DNA of 64,000 nucleotides from Mesorhizobium sp. GTDB lineage: Bacteria > Pseudomonadota > Alphaproteobacteria > Rhizobiales > Rhizobiaceae. Below the pieces are notes generated by a model. That model was not told where the DNA came from and searched no databases. It saw only the letters and a list, made by a program, of their open reading frames with translations. The position numbers and the translations under genes were made by a program. Shown here one piece after another: positions 55,064 to 64,000 of the stretch (its first letter is position 1; the number at the start of each line of letters is the position of its first letter). The stretch is from positions 1-64,000 of the forward strand of contig SAQG01000003.1 of NCBI GenBank assembly GCA_004020315.1, in the 5' to 3' direction.

Positions 55064-55450
55064 CTAGCCCTTGACGTATCCCATCGCCTCGACGATCAGC
55101 CCGTCCGCTACGCGCATCAGATTGACGCCACGAATGGAGTTGCCGTCGGCAGGCCAGTAACGCCAGCGGATAGTCGCCCGTTCACCGGCTACGAACGTCT
55201 CTTCAATATCGAAGCGCGTGCCTGGTTCGCTGGCGATCGCCGACCATAGGTTGACGCAGGCCTCCCGGCCGGCATGGCGGGCGCCATCCGGCGCCGGCAC
55301 CGTATTTTCGATGACGCAGTCCTTGGCCACCAGGTCCGGGAGTGCCGACGGATCATGAAGCTGGAACACGTCGTTGAAGCGCCGCATGATCTCGGCCGTC
55401 TGTCTGGATTGGTCGTCTGGATGAACGACCACGATGCTATCCTGTTTCAT
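55064..55450 (-). CDS. SnoaL/NTF2-like protein
   Basis: A 128-residue cone-shaped NTF2-like fold. The conserved RRFNDVFQLHDPSALPDLVA, DFDIEETF-like strand (RFDIEETFVAGERATIRWRY) and RGVNLMRVADGLIVEAMGYV are typical of SnoaL-like domains, which bind small hydrophobic ligands or act as isomerases. The ATG at 55450 has AGGAGA eight bases upstream and is chosen over 55471. It is downstream of the OsmC gene on the same strand and may be co-regulated by the TetR protein at 56036. Confidence 0.8.
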   Translation of the reverse strand: MKQDSIVVVHPDDQSRQTAEIMRRFNDVFQLHDPSALPDLVAKDCVIENTVPAPDGARHAGREACVNLWSAIASEPGTRFDIEETFVAGERATIRWRYWPADGNSIRGVNLMRVADGLIVEAMGYVKG

Positions 55451-55467
55451 CTCAGTATCTCCTGATT

Positions 55468-55917
55468 TCATTTTCCCGCAGCGGCGGCTGTGATGAGGTC
55501 GGCCTTGAGCCTGATATCAGCCACGCCGGCCAAAGCCCGGGAGACGAGGCATGTTGCTTTCGCGGATTGGGCAAGGCGCTGGAATTCCTCGGGCGCCAGG
55601 CCCGGGACCTCGGCTTCCGTTTCAAGGTCGATGCGGGTGAGCGTCGGTCCAGCCGTGCTCGTTCCGAGATGCACCTTGGCGAGGGTGTGGATCCGTACGG
55701 GGACATGACCGCCGCTGCCCAGTATGGCGCTCAGCGCCATCGAAAAGCAGCCGGCATGCGCCGCCGCAATCAGTTCCTCGGGATTCGTGCCGGGACCGTT
55801 TTCGAAGCGCGACGGGAAGGAATAGGCGCCTTCGAAGACGCCACTGCCAAGCCGCAGCCGGCCCGAACCTTCCTTCAACGACCCCTGCCACTGGGCTTCT
55901 GCTTCACGGATGGTCAT
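55468..55917 (-). CDS. OsmC/Ohr family peroxiredoxin
   Basis: A 149-residue thiol peroxidase of the OsmC subgroup. The two active-site cysteines are in AHAGCFSMAL and KATCLVSRAL. It reduces organic hydroperoxides. GAGGAG upstream supports the ATG at 55917. It is divergent from a TetR-type gene with a short palindromic site between, which makes it that regulator's probable target; the SnoaL-like gene follows it. Confidence 0.92.
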   Translation of the reverse strand: MTIREAEAQWQGSLKEGSGRLRLGSGVFEGAYSFPSRFENGPGTNPEELIAAAHAGCFSMALSAILGSGGHVPVRIHTLAKVHLGTSTAGPTLTRIDLETEAEVPGLAPEEFQRLAQSAKATCLVSRALAGVADIRLKADLITAAAAGK

Positions 55918-55955
55918 TTGTCGTTCTCCTCTTCGATGAAACACCGTGGAATATA

Positions 55956-55967
55956 TAGACTGATCTA
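55956..55967. promoter_or_regulatory. candidate TetR operator
   Basis: TAGA and TCTA flank CTGA (55956-55967) in an AT-rich stretch between the divergent OsmC and TetR genes. TAGAC-containing palindromes are typical of YxaF/LmrA-type TetR operators. A second, weaker TGTAAACCGATTG motif lies at about 55975. Confidence 0.4.
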
Positions 55968-56035
55968 CATATTATGTAAACCGATTGTCATATTAAGCGC
56001 AAGGCCTATAATGCCCACTCCTGACAGAGGTTGAC

Positions 56036-56647
56036 ATGGCGAACGACACCCGCATCCGCATGATCGAGGCGACGGCGCTGCTATTGAGGCAGCGCGGCTA
56101 TCACGGCACCTCGCTCAACGATATTTTGAGCGCCTCCGGTGCGCCGAGAGGATCGCTCTACTTTCATTTTCCGGGCGGCAAGGACCAGCTGGTCATCGAG
56201 GTGACGCGCGACAGCGTTGACAAGGTGACTCGATGGCTTGGCGAAGAGCTGGCCGCCGAAAGAGATCCGGCGGTGGCTGTCCACCACATCTACCAGTCGG
56301 TCGCACGCATGCTGGACGATAACCAGTTCACGCTTGGCTGTCCGATTGCACCCGTGGTGCTGGATTCGCCGGCCGATGTGCCGGAGTTGGCCGAGCTGTG
56401 CCGGTCGGCTTTCGAGCAATGGATAGGTCTGCTGCAGGCCGCCTTCGTCAGGGCAGGGGTGCCCGAGCGCCGCGCCCGCGCTCTGGCACTGCTTGTCGAA
56501 TCATCGCTGGAAGGGCTGATGGTGATCGCGCGCGCCACCCGCGACCGCGCCCCGGTGCTGGCGGTGGCCGATGAAGTCGCCGCGCTGATCGAAGGTGCCT
56601 TGCCTGCCAAAGGGGAACTGACACGGCGCATTGACGCCGCCGTCTGA
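56036..56647 (+). CDS. TetR/AcrR family regulator (LmrA/YxaF type)
   Basis: A 203-residue repressor. The helix-turn-helix is TALLLRQRGYHGTSLNDILS then ASGAPRGSLYFHFPGGKDQL at about residues 13-50. The ligand domain contains FTLGCPIAPVVLDSPADVPE, characteristic of the LmrA/YxaF C-terminal family. It is divergent from osmC. A strong hairpin 24 bases downstream ends it together with groEL transcription from the other side. Confidence 0.9.
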   Translation: MANDTRIRMIEATALLLRQRGYHGTSLNDILSASGAPRGSLYFHFPGGKDQLVIEVTRDSVDKVTRWLGEELAAERDPAVAVHHIYQSVARMLDDNQFTLGCPIAPVVLDSPADVPELAELCRSAFEQWIGLLQAAFVRAGVPERRARALALLVESSLEGLMVIARATRDRAPVLAVADEVAALIEGALPAKGELTRRIDAAV

Positions 56648-56670
56648 GTCGGGCAGCCCGCCAAATAAAG

Positions 56671-56694
56671 AAAGGGCGCCTTTCGGCGCCCTTT
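56671..56694. terminator. bidirectional terminator between TetR and groEL
   Basis: A perfect 10-base stem, AAAGGGCGCC (56671-56680) with GGCGCCCTTT (56685-56694), has a four-base loop. On the minus strand it is followed by a T-rich tail, so it is the groEL terminator and probably also stops the TetR transcript. Confidence 0.85.
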
Positions 56695-56718
56695 CCGTGA
56701 ATGCGAGGCAATGCTGGA

Positions 56719-58490
<1,772 letters not shown>

Positions 58491-58513
58491 TTAAGTGATG
58501 GTGAGGCCGATAT

Positions 58514-58810
58514 TCAGCCGATGATGCCCATGATGTCGGATTCCTTCATGATCAGAAGGTCTTCGCCATTGAGCTTGACTTCGGTGCCCGACCACTTGCC
58601 GAACAGGATGCGGTCGCCGGTCTTGACGTCCAGCGGGACGAGCTTGCCGGCTTCGTCGCGGGCGCCGGAACCAACGGCGATGATCTCGCCTTCCTGCGGC
58701 TTTTCCTTCGCCGTATCGGGGATGATGATCCCGCCGGCAGTCTTGGATTCGGATTCAACCCGGCGTACGACCACGCGGTCATGAAGCGGGCGGAACTTCG
58801 ACTTTGCCAT
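58514..58810 (-). CDS. groES: co-chaperonin GroES
   Basis: A 98-residue co-chaperonin. The N-terminal [20 protein letters not shown], the mobile loop with [14 protein letters not shown], and [15 protein letters not shown] at the end are standard. It caps the GroEL ring. The promoter region has a consensus CIRCE element and a sigma-70-type promoter, so transcription is controlled by HrcA. Confidence 0.98.
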   Translation of the reverse strand: MAKSKFRPLHDRVVVRRVESESKTAGGIIIPDTAKEKPQEGEIIAVGSGARDEAGKLVPLDVKTGDRILFGKWSGTEVKLNGEDLLIMKESDIMGIIG

Positions 58811-58872
58811 TTTTTATTCCTCGGTGAGAATGGTGAGAATAGTTCCTGCGTCCGGCGGCGCCGGACTTACGC

Positions 58873-58899
58873 TTAGCACTCACCGATGGCGAGTGCTAA
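58873..58899. promoter_or_regulatory. CIRCE element (HrcA operator)
   Basis: TTAGCACTC, nine bases, GAGTGCTAA: an exact match to the CIRCE consensus. It lies 62 bases upstream of groES, just downstream of the -10 box, so HrcA binding would block the start of transcription. Confidence 0.97.
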
Positions 58900-58908
58900 C
58901 GTGGCGGT

Positions 58909-58937
58909 GAGATAAGCCGGCGGCTGGCGAGAGTCAA
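58909..58937 (-). promoter_or_regulatory. groESL promoter
   Basis: On the minus strand TTGACT (58937-58932), a 17-base spacer and TATCTC (58914-58909) form a good -35/-10 pair directly before CIRCE. Confidence 0.7.
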
Positions 58938-59140
58938 GGCGCTGAGTGATCCGATCGATGCCCGCGATGAACTGCTGGCGCCTCGGCGGAGCACCACCAA
59001 CCGACATCGTTCCGCCAGCGGGATAGGATCCGCTCGGCAAGACGCGCACTTCGTCGACCAGCCACTCGCGTCGTCAACGAGCATGGCAAGCGTCGCGAAG
59101 CAATAGGCCGGATTGGATAATACAGGTGGCCTGCCTAGAT

Positions 59141-59157
59141 ACTTGACTAAGTCAAGT
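59141..59157. promoter_or_regulatory. MarR-type operator palindrome
   Basis: ACTTGACT, one base, AGTCAAGT is an 8-base-arm inverted repeat, 32 bases before the MarR-GNAT start. MarR proteins bind such TTGAC-centred palindromes and commonly autoregulate. Confidence 0.65.
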
Positions 59158-59189
59158 AAGTGGTTGATCTTGTCGGGCAGGAGGATGCC

Positions 59190-60125
59190 ATGACGGTTCA
59201 TCATCAACCCGGCAAGGAGCGGATCGATGCGGTGCGGGGCTTCAACCGCTTCTACACCCGCCAGATCGGCCTGCTCGACGAAGGGCTGCTGAAAAGTGCC
59301 TTCTCGCTGACCGAGGCTCGGGTGCTCTATGAACTGGCGCATCGCGATGGCCTGACCGCCACCGATCTTGCGCGCGATCTCGGTCTCGACCCCGGCTACC
59401 TCAGCCGGTTGTTGAAAAAGTTCGAGGAGCGCGGCCTGGTCGAGCGCGCCGCGACGCAAACCGATGCGCGGCGCTCGTCGATTACGCTGACGCCGGCGGG
59501 AAGAGCGGCGTTCGCGCCGCTGAACCAGGGTTCGCACGATCAGATCGCGGCCCTGCTCAACCGGCTTTCCGCTCCGGAACAGGAGAGGCTGGTCAAGGCG
59601 ATGCAGACGGTGCGGCGCCTGCTAGGCGATGGCGCCGAGCCCAAAATTCCCTACATGCTGCGGCCTTTGCAGGTCGGCGACATCGGCTGGATCATCCATC
59701 GCCAGGGCCTGCTCTACGCGCAGGAATATGGCTGGGACGAAACCTACGAGGCGCTGGTCGCCGAAATACTCGGCGCCTTCGTCAAATCCTTCGATCCGAA
59801 ATGGGAGCGCAGCTGGATTGCCGAGCGGGAAGGGGAGGTCGTCGGCTCGGTCTTCGTCGTGCGCCAGTCGGACGCGGTGGCGAAGCTGCGCCTGCTCTAT
59901 GTCGAACCCTCGGCGCGCGGTCTCGGCATCGGCAAGCGGCTGGTCGAGGAATGCATCGGCTTTGCCCGTGCGAAGGGCTACAAGACGTTGACGCTGTGGA
60001 CCAACGACGTGCTCACCTCAGCGCGCCGCATCTACGAAGCGGCCGGGTTCAAGCTGGCCGACGAAGAGCGTCACCACGCCTTCGGCAAGGACCTGGTCGG
60101 CCAGAACTGGAACCTGGAGCTGTAA
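59190..60125 (+). CDS. MarR regulator fused to a GNAT acetyltransferase
   Basis: A 311-residue two-domain protein. Residues about 10-145 are a MarR winged helix (LTEARVLYELAHRDGLTATD, LARDLGLDPGYLSRLLKKFE). Residues about 155-311 are a GNAT N-acetyltransferase with the acetyl-CoA loop VEPSARGLGIGKRLVEECIG. Such fusions may sense and modify the same ligand, for example a toxic amine. AGGAGG lies six bases before the ATG at 59190. An upstream palindrome is the likely autoregulatory site. Confidence 0.9.
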   Translation: MTVHHQPGKERIDAVRGFNRFYTRQIGLLDEGLLKSAFSLTEARVLYELAHRDGLTATDLARDLGLDPGYLSRLLKKFEERGLVERAATQTDARRSSITLTPAGRAAFAPLNQGSHDQIAALLNRLSAPEQERLVKAMQTVRRLLGDGAEPKIPYMLRPLQVGDIGWIIHRQGLLYAQEYGWDETYEALVAEILGAFVKSFDPKWERSWIAEREGEVVGSVFVVRQSDAVAKLRLLYVEPSARGLGIGKRLVEECIGFARAKGYKTLTLWTNDVLTSARRIYEAAGFKLADEERHHAFGKDLVGQNWNLEL

Positions 60126-60152
60126 CGGCGTCGGGCCTGCGGCCGGCCGCCC

Positions 60153-60986
60153 TCATGCCTTGACCGGTATCCAGATTTCCAGCCCGCCATCACCGCTGCG
60201 CGGATCGAATTCGGGGCCATAGCGCTCGAATTCGGGCGCATCGGCGACCTCGTGCCCGGAGGCCGGCAGCCATTTGTTCCAGATCGTGTTGACCGTGCGG
60301 CGGATGGTCGAGATGTGGTCACGATGGGCGAACACGGCGTATTTCTGGGCCGGCACGCGCACGCGCGAAAACTCCTTCGGCAGGTCCGAAAAGTCGGACA
60401 CTTCAACGCCGGCGATATAGTCGAAATTGCCTGCATCGTCGCCGTTGACGCAGACGCCATAGGCGACGTCGCCGATCTCGCCTGGAATGTTGCCGATATA
60501 GGGGCCGAACCGCTGCCACTGCATCGGGATGCCGGCGCTGGTTTCGCAGCTGTAGCGTTCGCCGAGGCCGGCGATGAGAAACGGCCGGATGGTTTCGAAG
60601 CGCGGCGGCTCGAGATTGGGGAGGAAGGACTGGTCCATCAGGATCGGCTCCACGAGATCGAGGTTGTCGAGCGAGCCTTGCGCGCGCACCAGTTCCGGCG
60701 TGGTGCCGAACTGGTCGCGGAAGGCGCGGGTGAAGGCCTCATGCGAGGCGTAGCCGGCGTCGAGCGCGACCGAGAGGATGTCGGGTGCACCGGCGGCGAG
60801 CCTACGCGCCGCCTCGGTAAGCCGGCGAGAGCGCACGTAGCCCATCACCGAACGGCCGGTCGCCGCACCGAAAGCCCGCGTCACGTGAAAGCGCGACACG
60901 CCGCTGCTCTTGGCGACATCGTCGAGCGAGACTGCTTCCGGCAGATGGCTTTCGACGAACCACAGCGCTTTCTCGGTCGGGTTCAT
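60153..60986 (-). CDS. AraC regulator with GyrI-like effector domain
   Basis: A 277-residue regulator. Residues about 1-105 hold the AraC double helix-turn-helix (SLDDVAKSSGVSRFHVTRAF and SVALDAGYASHEAFTRAFRD). Residues about 120-277 form a GyrI/Rob-like effector-binding domain (ending EIWIPVKA). Relatives (Rob, BmrR type) sense amphiphilic drugs or bile-like compounds. AAGGA upstream supports the ATG at 60986. It is convergent with the MarR-GNAT gene. Confidence 0.9.
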   Translation of the reverse strand: MNPTEKALWFVESHLPEAVSLDDVAKSSGVSRFHVTRAFGAATGRSVMGYVRSRRLTEAARRLAAGAPDILSVALDAGYASHEAFTRAFRDQFGTTPELVRAQGSLDNLDLVEPILMDQSFLPNLEPPRFETIRPFLIAGLGERYSCETSAGIPMQWQRFGPYIGNIPGEIGDVAYGVCVNGDDAGNFDYIAGVEVSDFSDLPKEFSRVRVPAQKYAVFAHRDHISTIRRTVNTIWNKWLPASGHEVADAPEFERYGPEFDPRSGDGGLEIWIPVKA

Positions 60987-61274
60987 ATGTTTCCTTGCTA
61001 TGGGACTTGGTCTCGGTCTTCGCATTGGCCAGCTCATGGTGCCGATTCCCAGTGGAGGCAGTTTGATCGAAATTGCGCACCGCGCAAAGCGACGGTGTCG
61101 GCAAGTCGAAGGCGTTGGGCGAAGGGCTTGACAGGAGCAGGCAATGTCTTTTAGGTGGTAACGTTATTACATTACGAGGTTCATATGGCTCCTTCTGACA
61201 AGACCCTTGCTCGCGCGGCCCTCCGGATCCCGGAAACTTATTGTGCTGTGATTGACGGAAAACTAGGATGGCTG

Positions 61275-61465
61275 ACTGATGGTCCCCGAGTCGAAAGGCA
61301 AGGGGTGAAAAGGGAACACGGTGAGATCTTCGGATCGAGGCCGTGGCTGCCCCCGCAACTGTAAGCGGCGAGCAAAATCCGAAATGCCACTGGCCGGCAA
61401 GGCTGGGAAGGCTGGATGGCGCAAAGACCCGCGAGCCAGGAGACCTGCCATCGGCATGAGTTGAC
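61275..61465 (+). ncRNA. cobalamin riboswitch
   Basis: All core elements of the B12 riboswitch are present: GAAAAGGGAACACGGTGA at about 61308, CTGCCCCCGCAACTGTAAGC at 61348-61367, ATGCCACTGG at 61384, and the B12 box AGCCAGGAGACCTGCC at 61434-61449. Adenosylcobalamin binding would shut off the downstream btu genes. The boundaries are approximate. Confidence 0.95.
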
Positions 61466-61553
61466 CGGACGGGGTGTGCCGGGAGGAGACGTGGACATCG
61501 GTCTTGTCGGCCGGTTCGCTTCCTTCCGTCGCCATTGAGAAAGTGACGGTAAG

Positions 61554-62372
61554 TTGGACGCCTCCCAGCCTCTTCTTGAAGCGCGCGAACTGAGCGCGAC
61601 GGCGAATGGCCAGCGCCTGGTCAGCGCGGTCAGCCTTTCGGTAGCGGCGGGCGACCGCCTCGCCATCATCGGCCCCAACGGCGCCGGCAAGACGACGCTG
61701 CTGCGCATGCTATGCGGTACGCTGCAGCCAAGCGCGGGAGATGTGAGATTTTCCGGACGCCGGCTGGAGGCGTTTTCGGCCGCCGAGCGGGCGCTGCACA
61801 TGGCTGTCGTCGGCCAGACCGATCAGCCCGATCCGCGGCTTGCCGTGATCGACTACGTCGGGCTTGGGCGCGTCCCGCATGCCGGCTTGCGACGGAGGAG
61901 CGAGCAACGCGACATCGTCGTCGAAGCGCTTCGCAGAACCGGCCTGCTACCACTGCTCGGCCGCACGATCGGTTCGCTGTCCGGTGGCGAGCGGCAACGC
62001 GCCCAGCTGGCACGCGCCATCGCCCAGGAGCCCAAAATCCTGTTCCTCGACGAACCGACCAATCATCTCGACCCGCGCGCCCGCAGCGAACTTCTCGAAC
62101 TCGTATCGCAGTTTGGCATGACCGTCGTGGCGGTGCTTCATGATCTGTCGCTGGTGACGCCATTTGCCACTCGGGTAGCGGTGATGAACGAGGCCCGCCT
62201 GCAGGCACTCGCCGGTCCGCGCGAGGCGCTGACCAAGCAGCTGATCCGCGAGATTTTCGGCGTCGACGTGCTTCGGCTGCGCCATCCCACCGAAGACCGC
62301 GAACTCACGGTCTTCGAAGTCCCGAACCGTGCCTCTTCACATGCCGATTTGACTAAGGAGCAACATCCGTGA
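61554..62372 (+). CDS. btuD: B12 ABC transporter ATPase, BtuD-like
   Basis: A 272-residue ATP-binding subunit of a FecCD-type importer. Walker A is GPNGAGKTT at about residue 41-49, signature LSGGERQRAQLARAI, Walker B ILFLDEPTNHLDPRA, and switch His in AVLHDLS. It starts at a TTG, the only in-frame start available after a stop at 61536. The riboswitch upstream, with the btuF- and btuC-type genes downstream, identifies the cargo as cobalamin or a cobinamide. Confidence 0.9.
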   Translation: MDASQPLLEARELSATANGQRLVSAVSLSVAAGDRLAIIGPNGAGKTTLLRMLCGTLQPSAGDVRFSGRRLEAFSAAERALHMAVVGQTDQPDPRLAVIDYVGLGRVPHAGLRRRSEQRDIVVEALRRTGLLPLLGRTIGSLSGGERQRAQLARAIAQEPKILFLDEPTNHLDPRARSELLELVSQFGMTVVAVLHDLSLVTPFATRVAVMNEARLQALAGPREALTKQLIREIFGVDVLRLRHPTEDRELTVFEVPNRASSHADLTKEQHP

Positions 62373-63316
62373 AACGCCTCGCACTGTCTTTTGCCTCCCT
62401 CCTGCTTGCCCAGACCGCCTTCGCTTTCCCCGTAACTGTTGACAGCTGCGGCACGCCGCTGACGTTCGACGCCGCGCCGAAGCGCGCCGTCATCCAGGAT
62501 CTGAACATGGCCGAGATGGCCTTCGCGCTGGGGCTGCAACCGTCGATCGTCGGCCTGACCGGCATCACCGGATGGTACAAGGTCGATCCGGAATTCAAGG
62601 CCGAGCAGGGCTCGATCCCGGAACTCGCGCCGAAATACCCGACGCTTGAAAATCTCGTCGCGGTCGAGCCCGATTTCTTCTTCGCCGGCTGGTATTACGG
62701 CATGAAGCCGGGCGGCGAGGTGACGCCCGATACGCTGGCGCCGCACGGTATCAAGACGCTGGTGCTGACGGAAAGCTGCGTCCATCTCGACAACAACCGC
62801 CCCGCTGCCTCGATGGACCTGCTCTACGGCGACATCGAAAAGCTGGGCAAGATTTTTGGCAAGGAAGCCGAGGCGGAAAAACTTGTTTCAGGCTGGAAAA
62901 CGCGGCTCGCCGATATCACGGCGAAGGTCGGCGACCGCGAGCGAACGCGGGTGTTTCTCTACGACTCCGGCGAAGACAAGCCCTTCACATCAGGCAAGTT
63001 CGCGATCCCCAGCGCCATGATCGCCGCTGCCGGCGGCGACAACATCATGGCCGACATGCAGACGAGCTGGGGCAACACGGATTGGGAAACGGTCGCTTCC
63101 CGCAATCCGCAGTTCCTGATCCTGCTCGATTACCAGGACGGCGGCGGCTACAGGAAACTGCTCGATTTCCTCAAGGTGCATCCGGCGATGAAGGAGACCG
63201 ACGCGGTCAGGAATGAGCGCTTCGTCGCGCTGCGCTATGCCGAGCTGACGCCGGGACCAGCAAACATCGAGGCGATCGGCAAGATCGCCAAGGCGATGCA
63301 CCCGGAAGCCTTCTGA
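62369..63316 (+). CDS. btuF: periplasmic B12-binding protein, BtuF-like
   Basis: A 315-residue solute-binding protein of the FecB/BtuF type. Residues 1-19 are a signal peptide (RLALSFASLLLAQTAFA). Two lobes joined by a helix carry the binding cleft; RAVIQDLNMAEMAFALGLQP and LAPKYPTLENLVAVEPDFFF are typical of the family. The GTG start overlaps the btuD stop by four bases. It passes the ligand to the membrane permease encoded next. Confidence 0.88.
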   Translation: MKRLALSFASLLLAQTAFAFPVTVDSCGTPLTFDAAPKRAVIQDLNMAEMAFALGLQPSIVGLTGITGWYKVDPEFKAEQGSIPELAPKYPTLENLVAVEPDFFFAGWYYGMKPGGEVTPDTLAPHGIKTLVLTESCVHLDNNRPAASMDLLYGDIEKLGKIFGKEAEAEKLVSGWKTRLADITAKVGDRERTRVFLYDSGEDKPFTSGKFAIPSAMIAAAGGDNIMADMQTSWGNTDWETVASRNPQFLILLDYQDGGGYRKLLDFLKVHPAMKETDAVRNERFVALRYAELTPGPANIEAIGKIAKAMHPEAF

Positions 63317-63318
63317 GC

Positions 63319-64000
63319 TTGCGCCACAGGGCGTTCGAACTGGCCATGGCAGCAGGGGCAGCAGCGGTCGCCGCTCTTGCTCTGCTGTCGATCGCCTATG
63401 GATCGACGGTCATAGCGTTGAGCGACGTGGTTGCTGCGCTTGGACATGCGGCCGGGTTGGACGGAGACGTCGTGTCCGGTCCGGTCGGCAAGATCCCGGT
63501 CGCCAAGATCCCGGTCGCCAAGATCGTCGTCGATCTCAGGCTGCCGCGCACGATCATGGCCATCTGTGTCGGCGCCGGCCTGGGCGTCATTGGCGCGCTG
63601 CTGCAGACGGTAACCCGCAATGACCTCGCCGATCCGTTCCTGTTCGGCCTGTCGTCCGGTGCCGCGGCCGGCGCGGTTTCCGTCATCACCATTTTTGGCG
63701 ACCATTTCGGCATCTGGACGTTGCCGATCGCGGCCTTCACGGGCGGCATATTGGCCGCCGGCATCGTGCTTTTGCTGGTTTCGCGGGTGAGGGGGCAAGG
63801 CCCCGAACGGCTGATACTGGCCGGGCTCGCCGTCTCGTTCATGTTCACCGCCTTGACCAACTATCTCGTCTTTGCCGGCGACCAGCGTGCCGCTCACTCG
63901 GTGCTGTTCTGGACGATGGGCGGGCTCGGGCTGGCGCGATGGGACAATATTGGGCTGGCTGCTCTGGGCGCGGGCACCATTCTTGCCTATGCGCTGTGGA
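63319..64000 (+). CDS. btuC: B12 ABC transporter permease, BtuC-like (partial, runs off window)
   Basis: The frame opens at a TTG two bases after the btuF stop and continues to the window end (227 codons seen, about two thirds of a FecCD permease). An in-frame ATG at 63346 is an alternative start. FecCD hallmarks are VVDLRLPRTIMAICVGAGLG, GALLQTVTRNDLADPFLFGL and SSGAAAGA. A threefold five-residue repeat, PV(G/A)KI, lies just before LRLPR in the first periplasmic-side region, encoded by a 15-base tandem repeat. The C-terminal helices are outside the window. Confidence 0.9.
   Translation, partial: MRHRAFELAMAAGAAAVAALALLSIAYGSTVIALSDVVAALGHAAGLDGDVVSGPVGKIPVAKIPVAKIVVDLRLPRTIMAICVGAGLGVIGALLQTVTRNDLADPFLFGLSSGAAAGAVSVITIFGDHFGIWTLPIAAFTGGILAAGIVLLLVSRVRGQGPERLILAGLAVSFMFTALTNYLVFAGDQRAAHSVLFWTMGGLGLARWDNIGLAALGAGTILAYALW
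63481..63525 (+). repeat. 15-bp tandem repeat inside btuC
   Basis: CCGGTCGGCAAGATC followed by two copies of CCGGTCGCCAAGATC. It is in frame and encodes PVGKI-PVAKI-PVAKI. Unit length is five codons, so copy-number change would not break the gene. Confidence 0.92.

Overview
The window is high-GC chromosomal DNA of an alphaproteobacterium in the Rhizobiales, most likely Mesorhizobium or a close relative. The support is an AapJQMP general amino-acid permease operon beside metC, a PgsA-like/PerM/HdaA cluster, DUF982, DUF1236, DUF2270 and CsbD-type small proteins, CIRCE-controlled groESL, an NDUFS4-like subunit gene, and repeated intergenic palindromic elements of the rhizobial type. Genus assignment is inference from gene content.

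Layout. 0-5.6 kb: a possible insertion-sequence end, a DUF1905 protein, bluB (B12 lower-ligand synthesis), a glutathione transferase, a DinB-fold protein, DUF982 and a UvrD-like helicase. 5.6-12.3 kb: small envelope proteins, an ABC-F ATPase and a molybdopterin oxidoreductase, followed by a decayed stretch holding a truncated ureohydrolase and a second, degenerate copy of the oxidoreductase 3' end. 12.4-18 kb: sixA, purN-purM, then a CDP-alcohol phosphatidyltransferase, a PerM-type permease and hdaA. 18-30 kb is the accessory-looking part: an orphan antitoxin, a GlxA-type regulator, an alpha/beta hydrolase, an AT-richer islet with a HEPN-like/NB-ARC STAND NTPase split by a frameshift beside tRNA-Pro, tRNA-Arg, gene remnants, several small stress-type proteins, an Nramp-like transporter lacking the usual motif, and an IS630-type remnant.

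30-44 kb: metC and aapJQMP, the BrnT/BrnA toxin-antitoxin pair, an FAD monooxygenase and ppk-ppx. 44-54 kb: two DoxX proteins, fumC, a NIPSNAP/TetR divergent pair with clear operator palindromes, a Tat-exported phosphoesterase, csbD, cspA, a tight run of small genes mostly of unknown function, and an amidohydrolase. 54-61 kb: a LysE exporter, an OsmC/TetR divergent pair, groESL with CIRCE, and a MarR-GNAT fusion regulator. 61 kb to the end: a cobalamin riboswitch leading btuD-btuF-btuC (btuC runs off the window).

Threads linking the genes: (1) B12 supply, with bluB at one end and riboswitch-controlled uptake at the other; (2) general stress, with four good matches to the rhizobial EcfG/RpoE2 promoter (GGAAC-N18-TT) ahead of small envelope or stress proteins, including a 30-residue membrane peptide; (3) a candidate antiphage STAND protein. 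Interspersed repeats (an intergenic mosaic element in at least four copies, short tandem repeats inside btuC and at the end of ppx, and a palindromic insert that duplicated the end of groEL) show active small-scale remodelling. Several coordinates use start codons chosen by ribosome-binding site rather than the longest frame.
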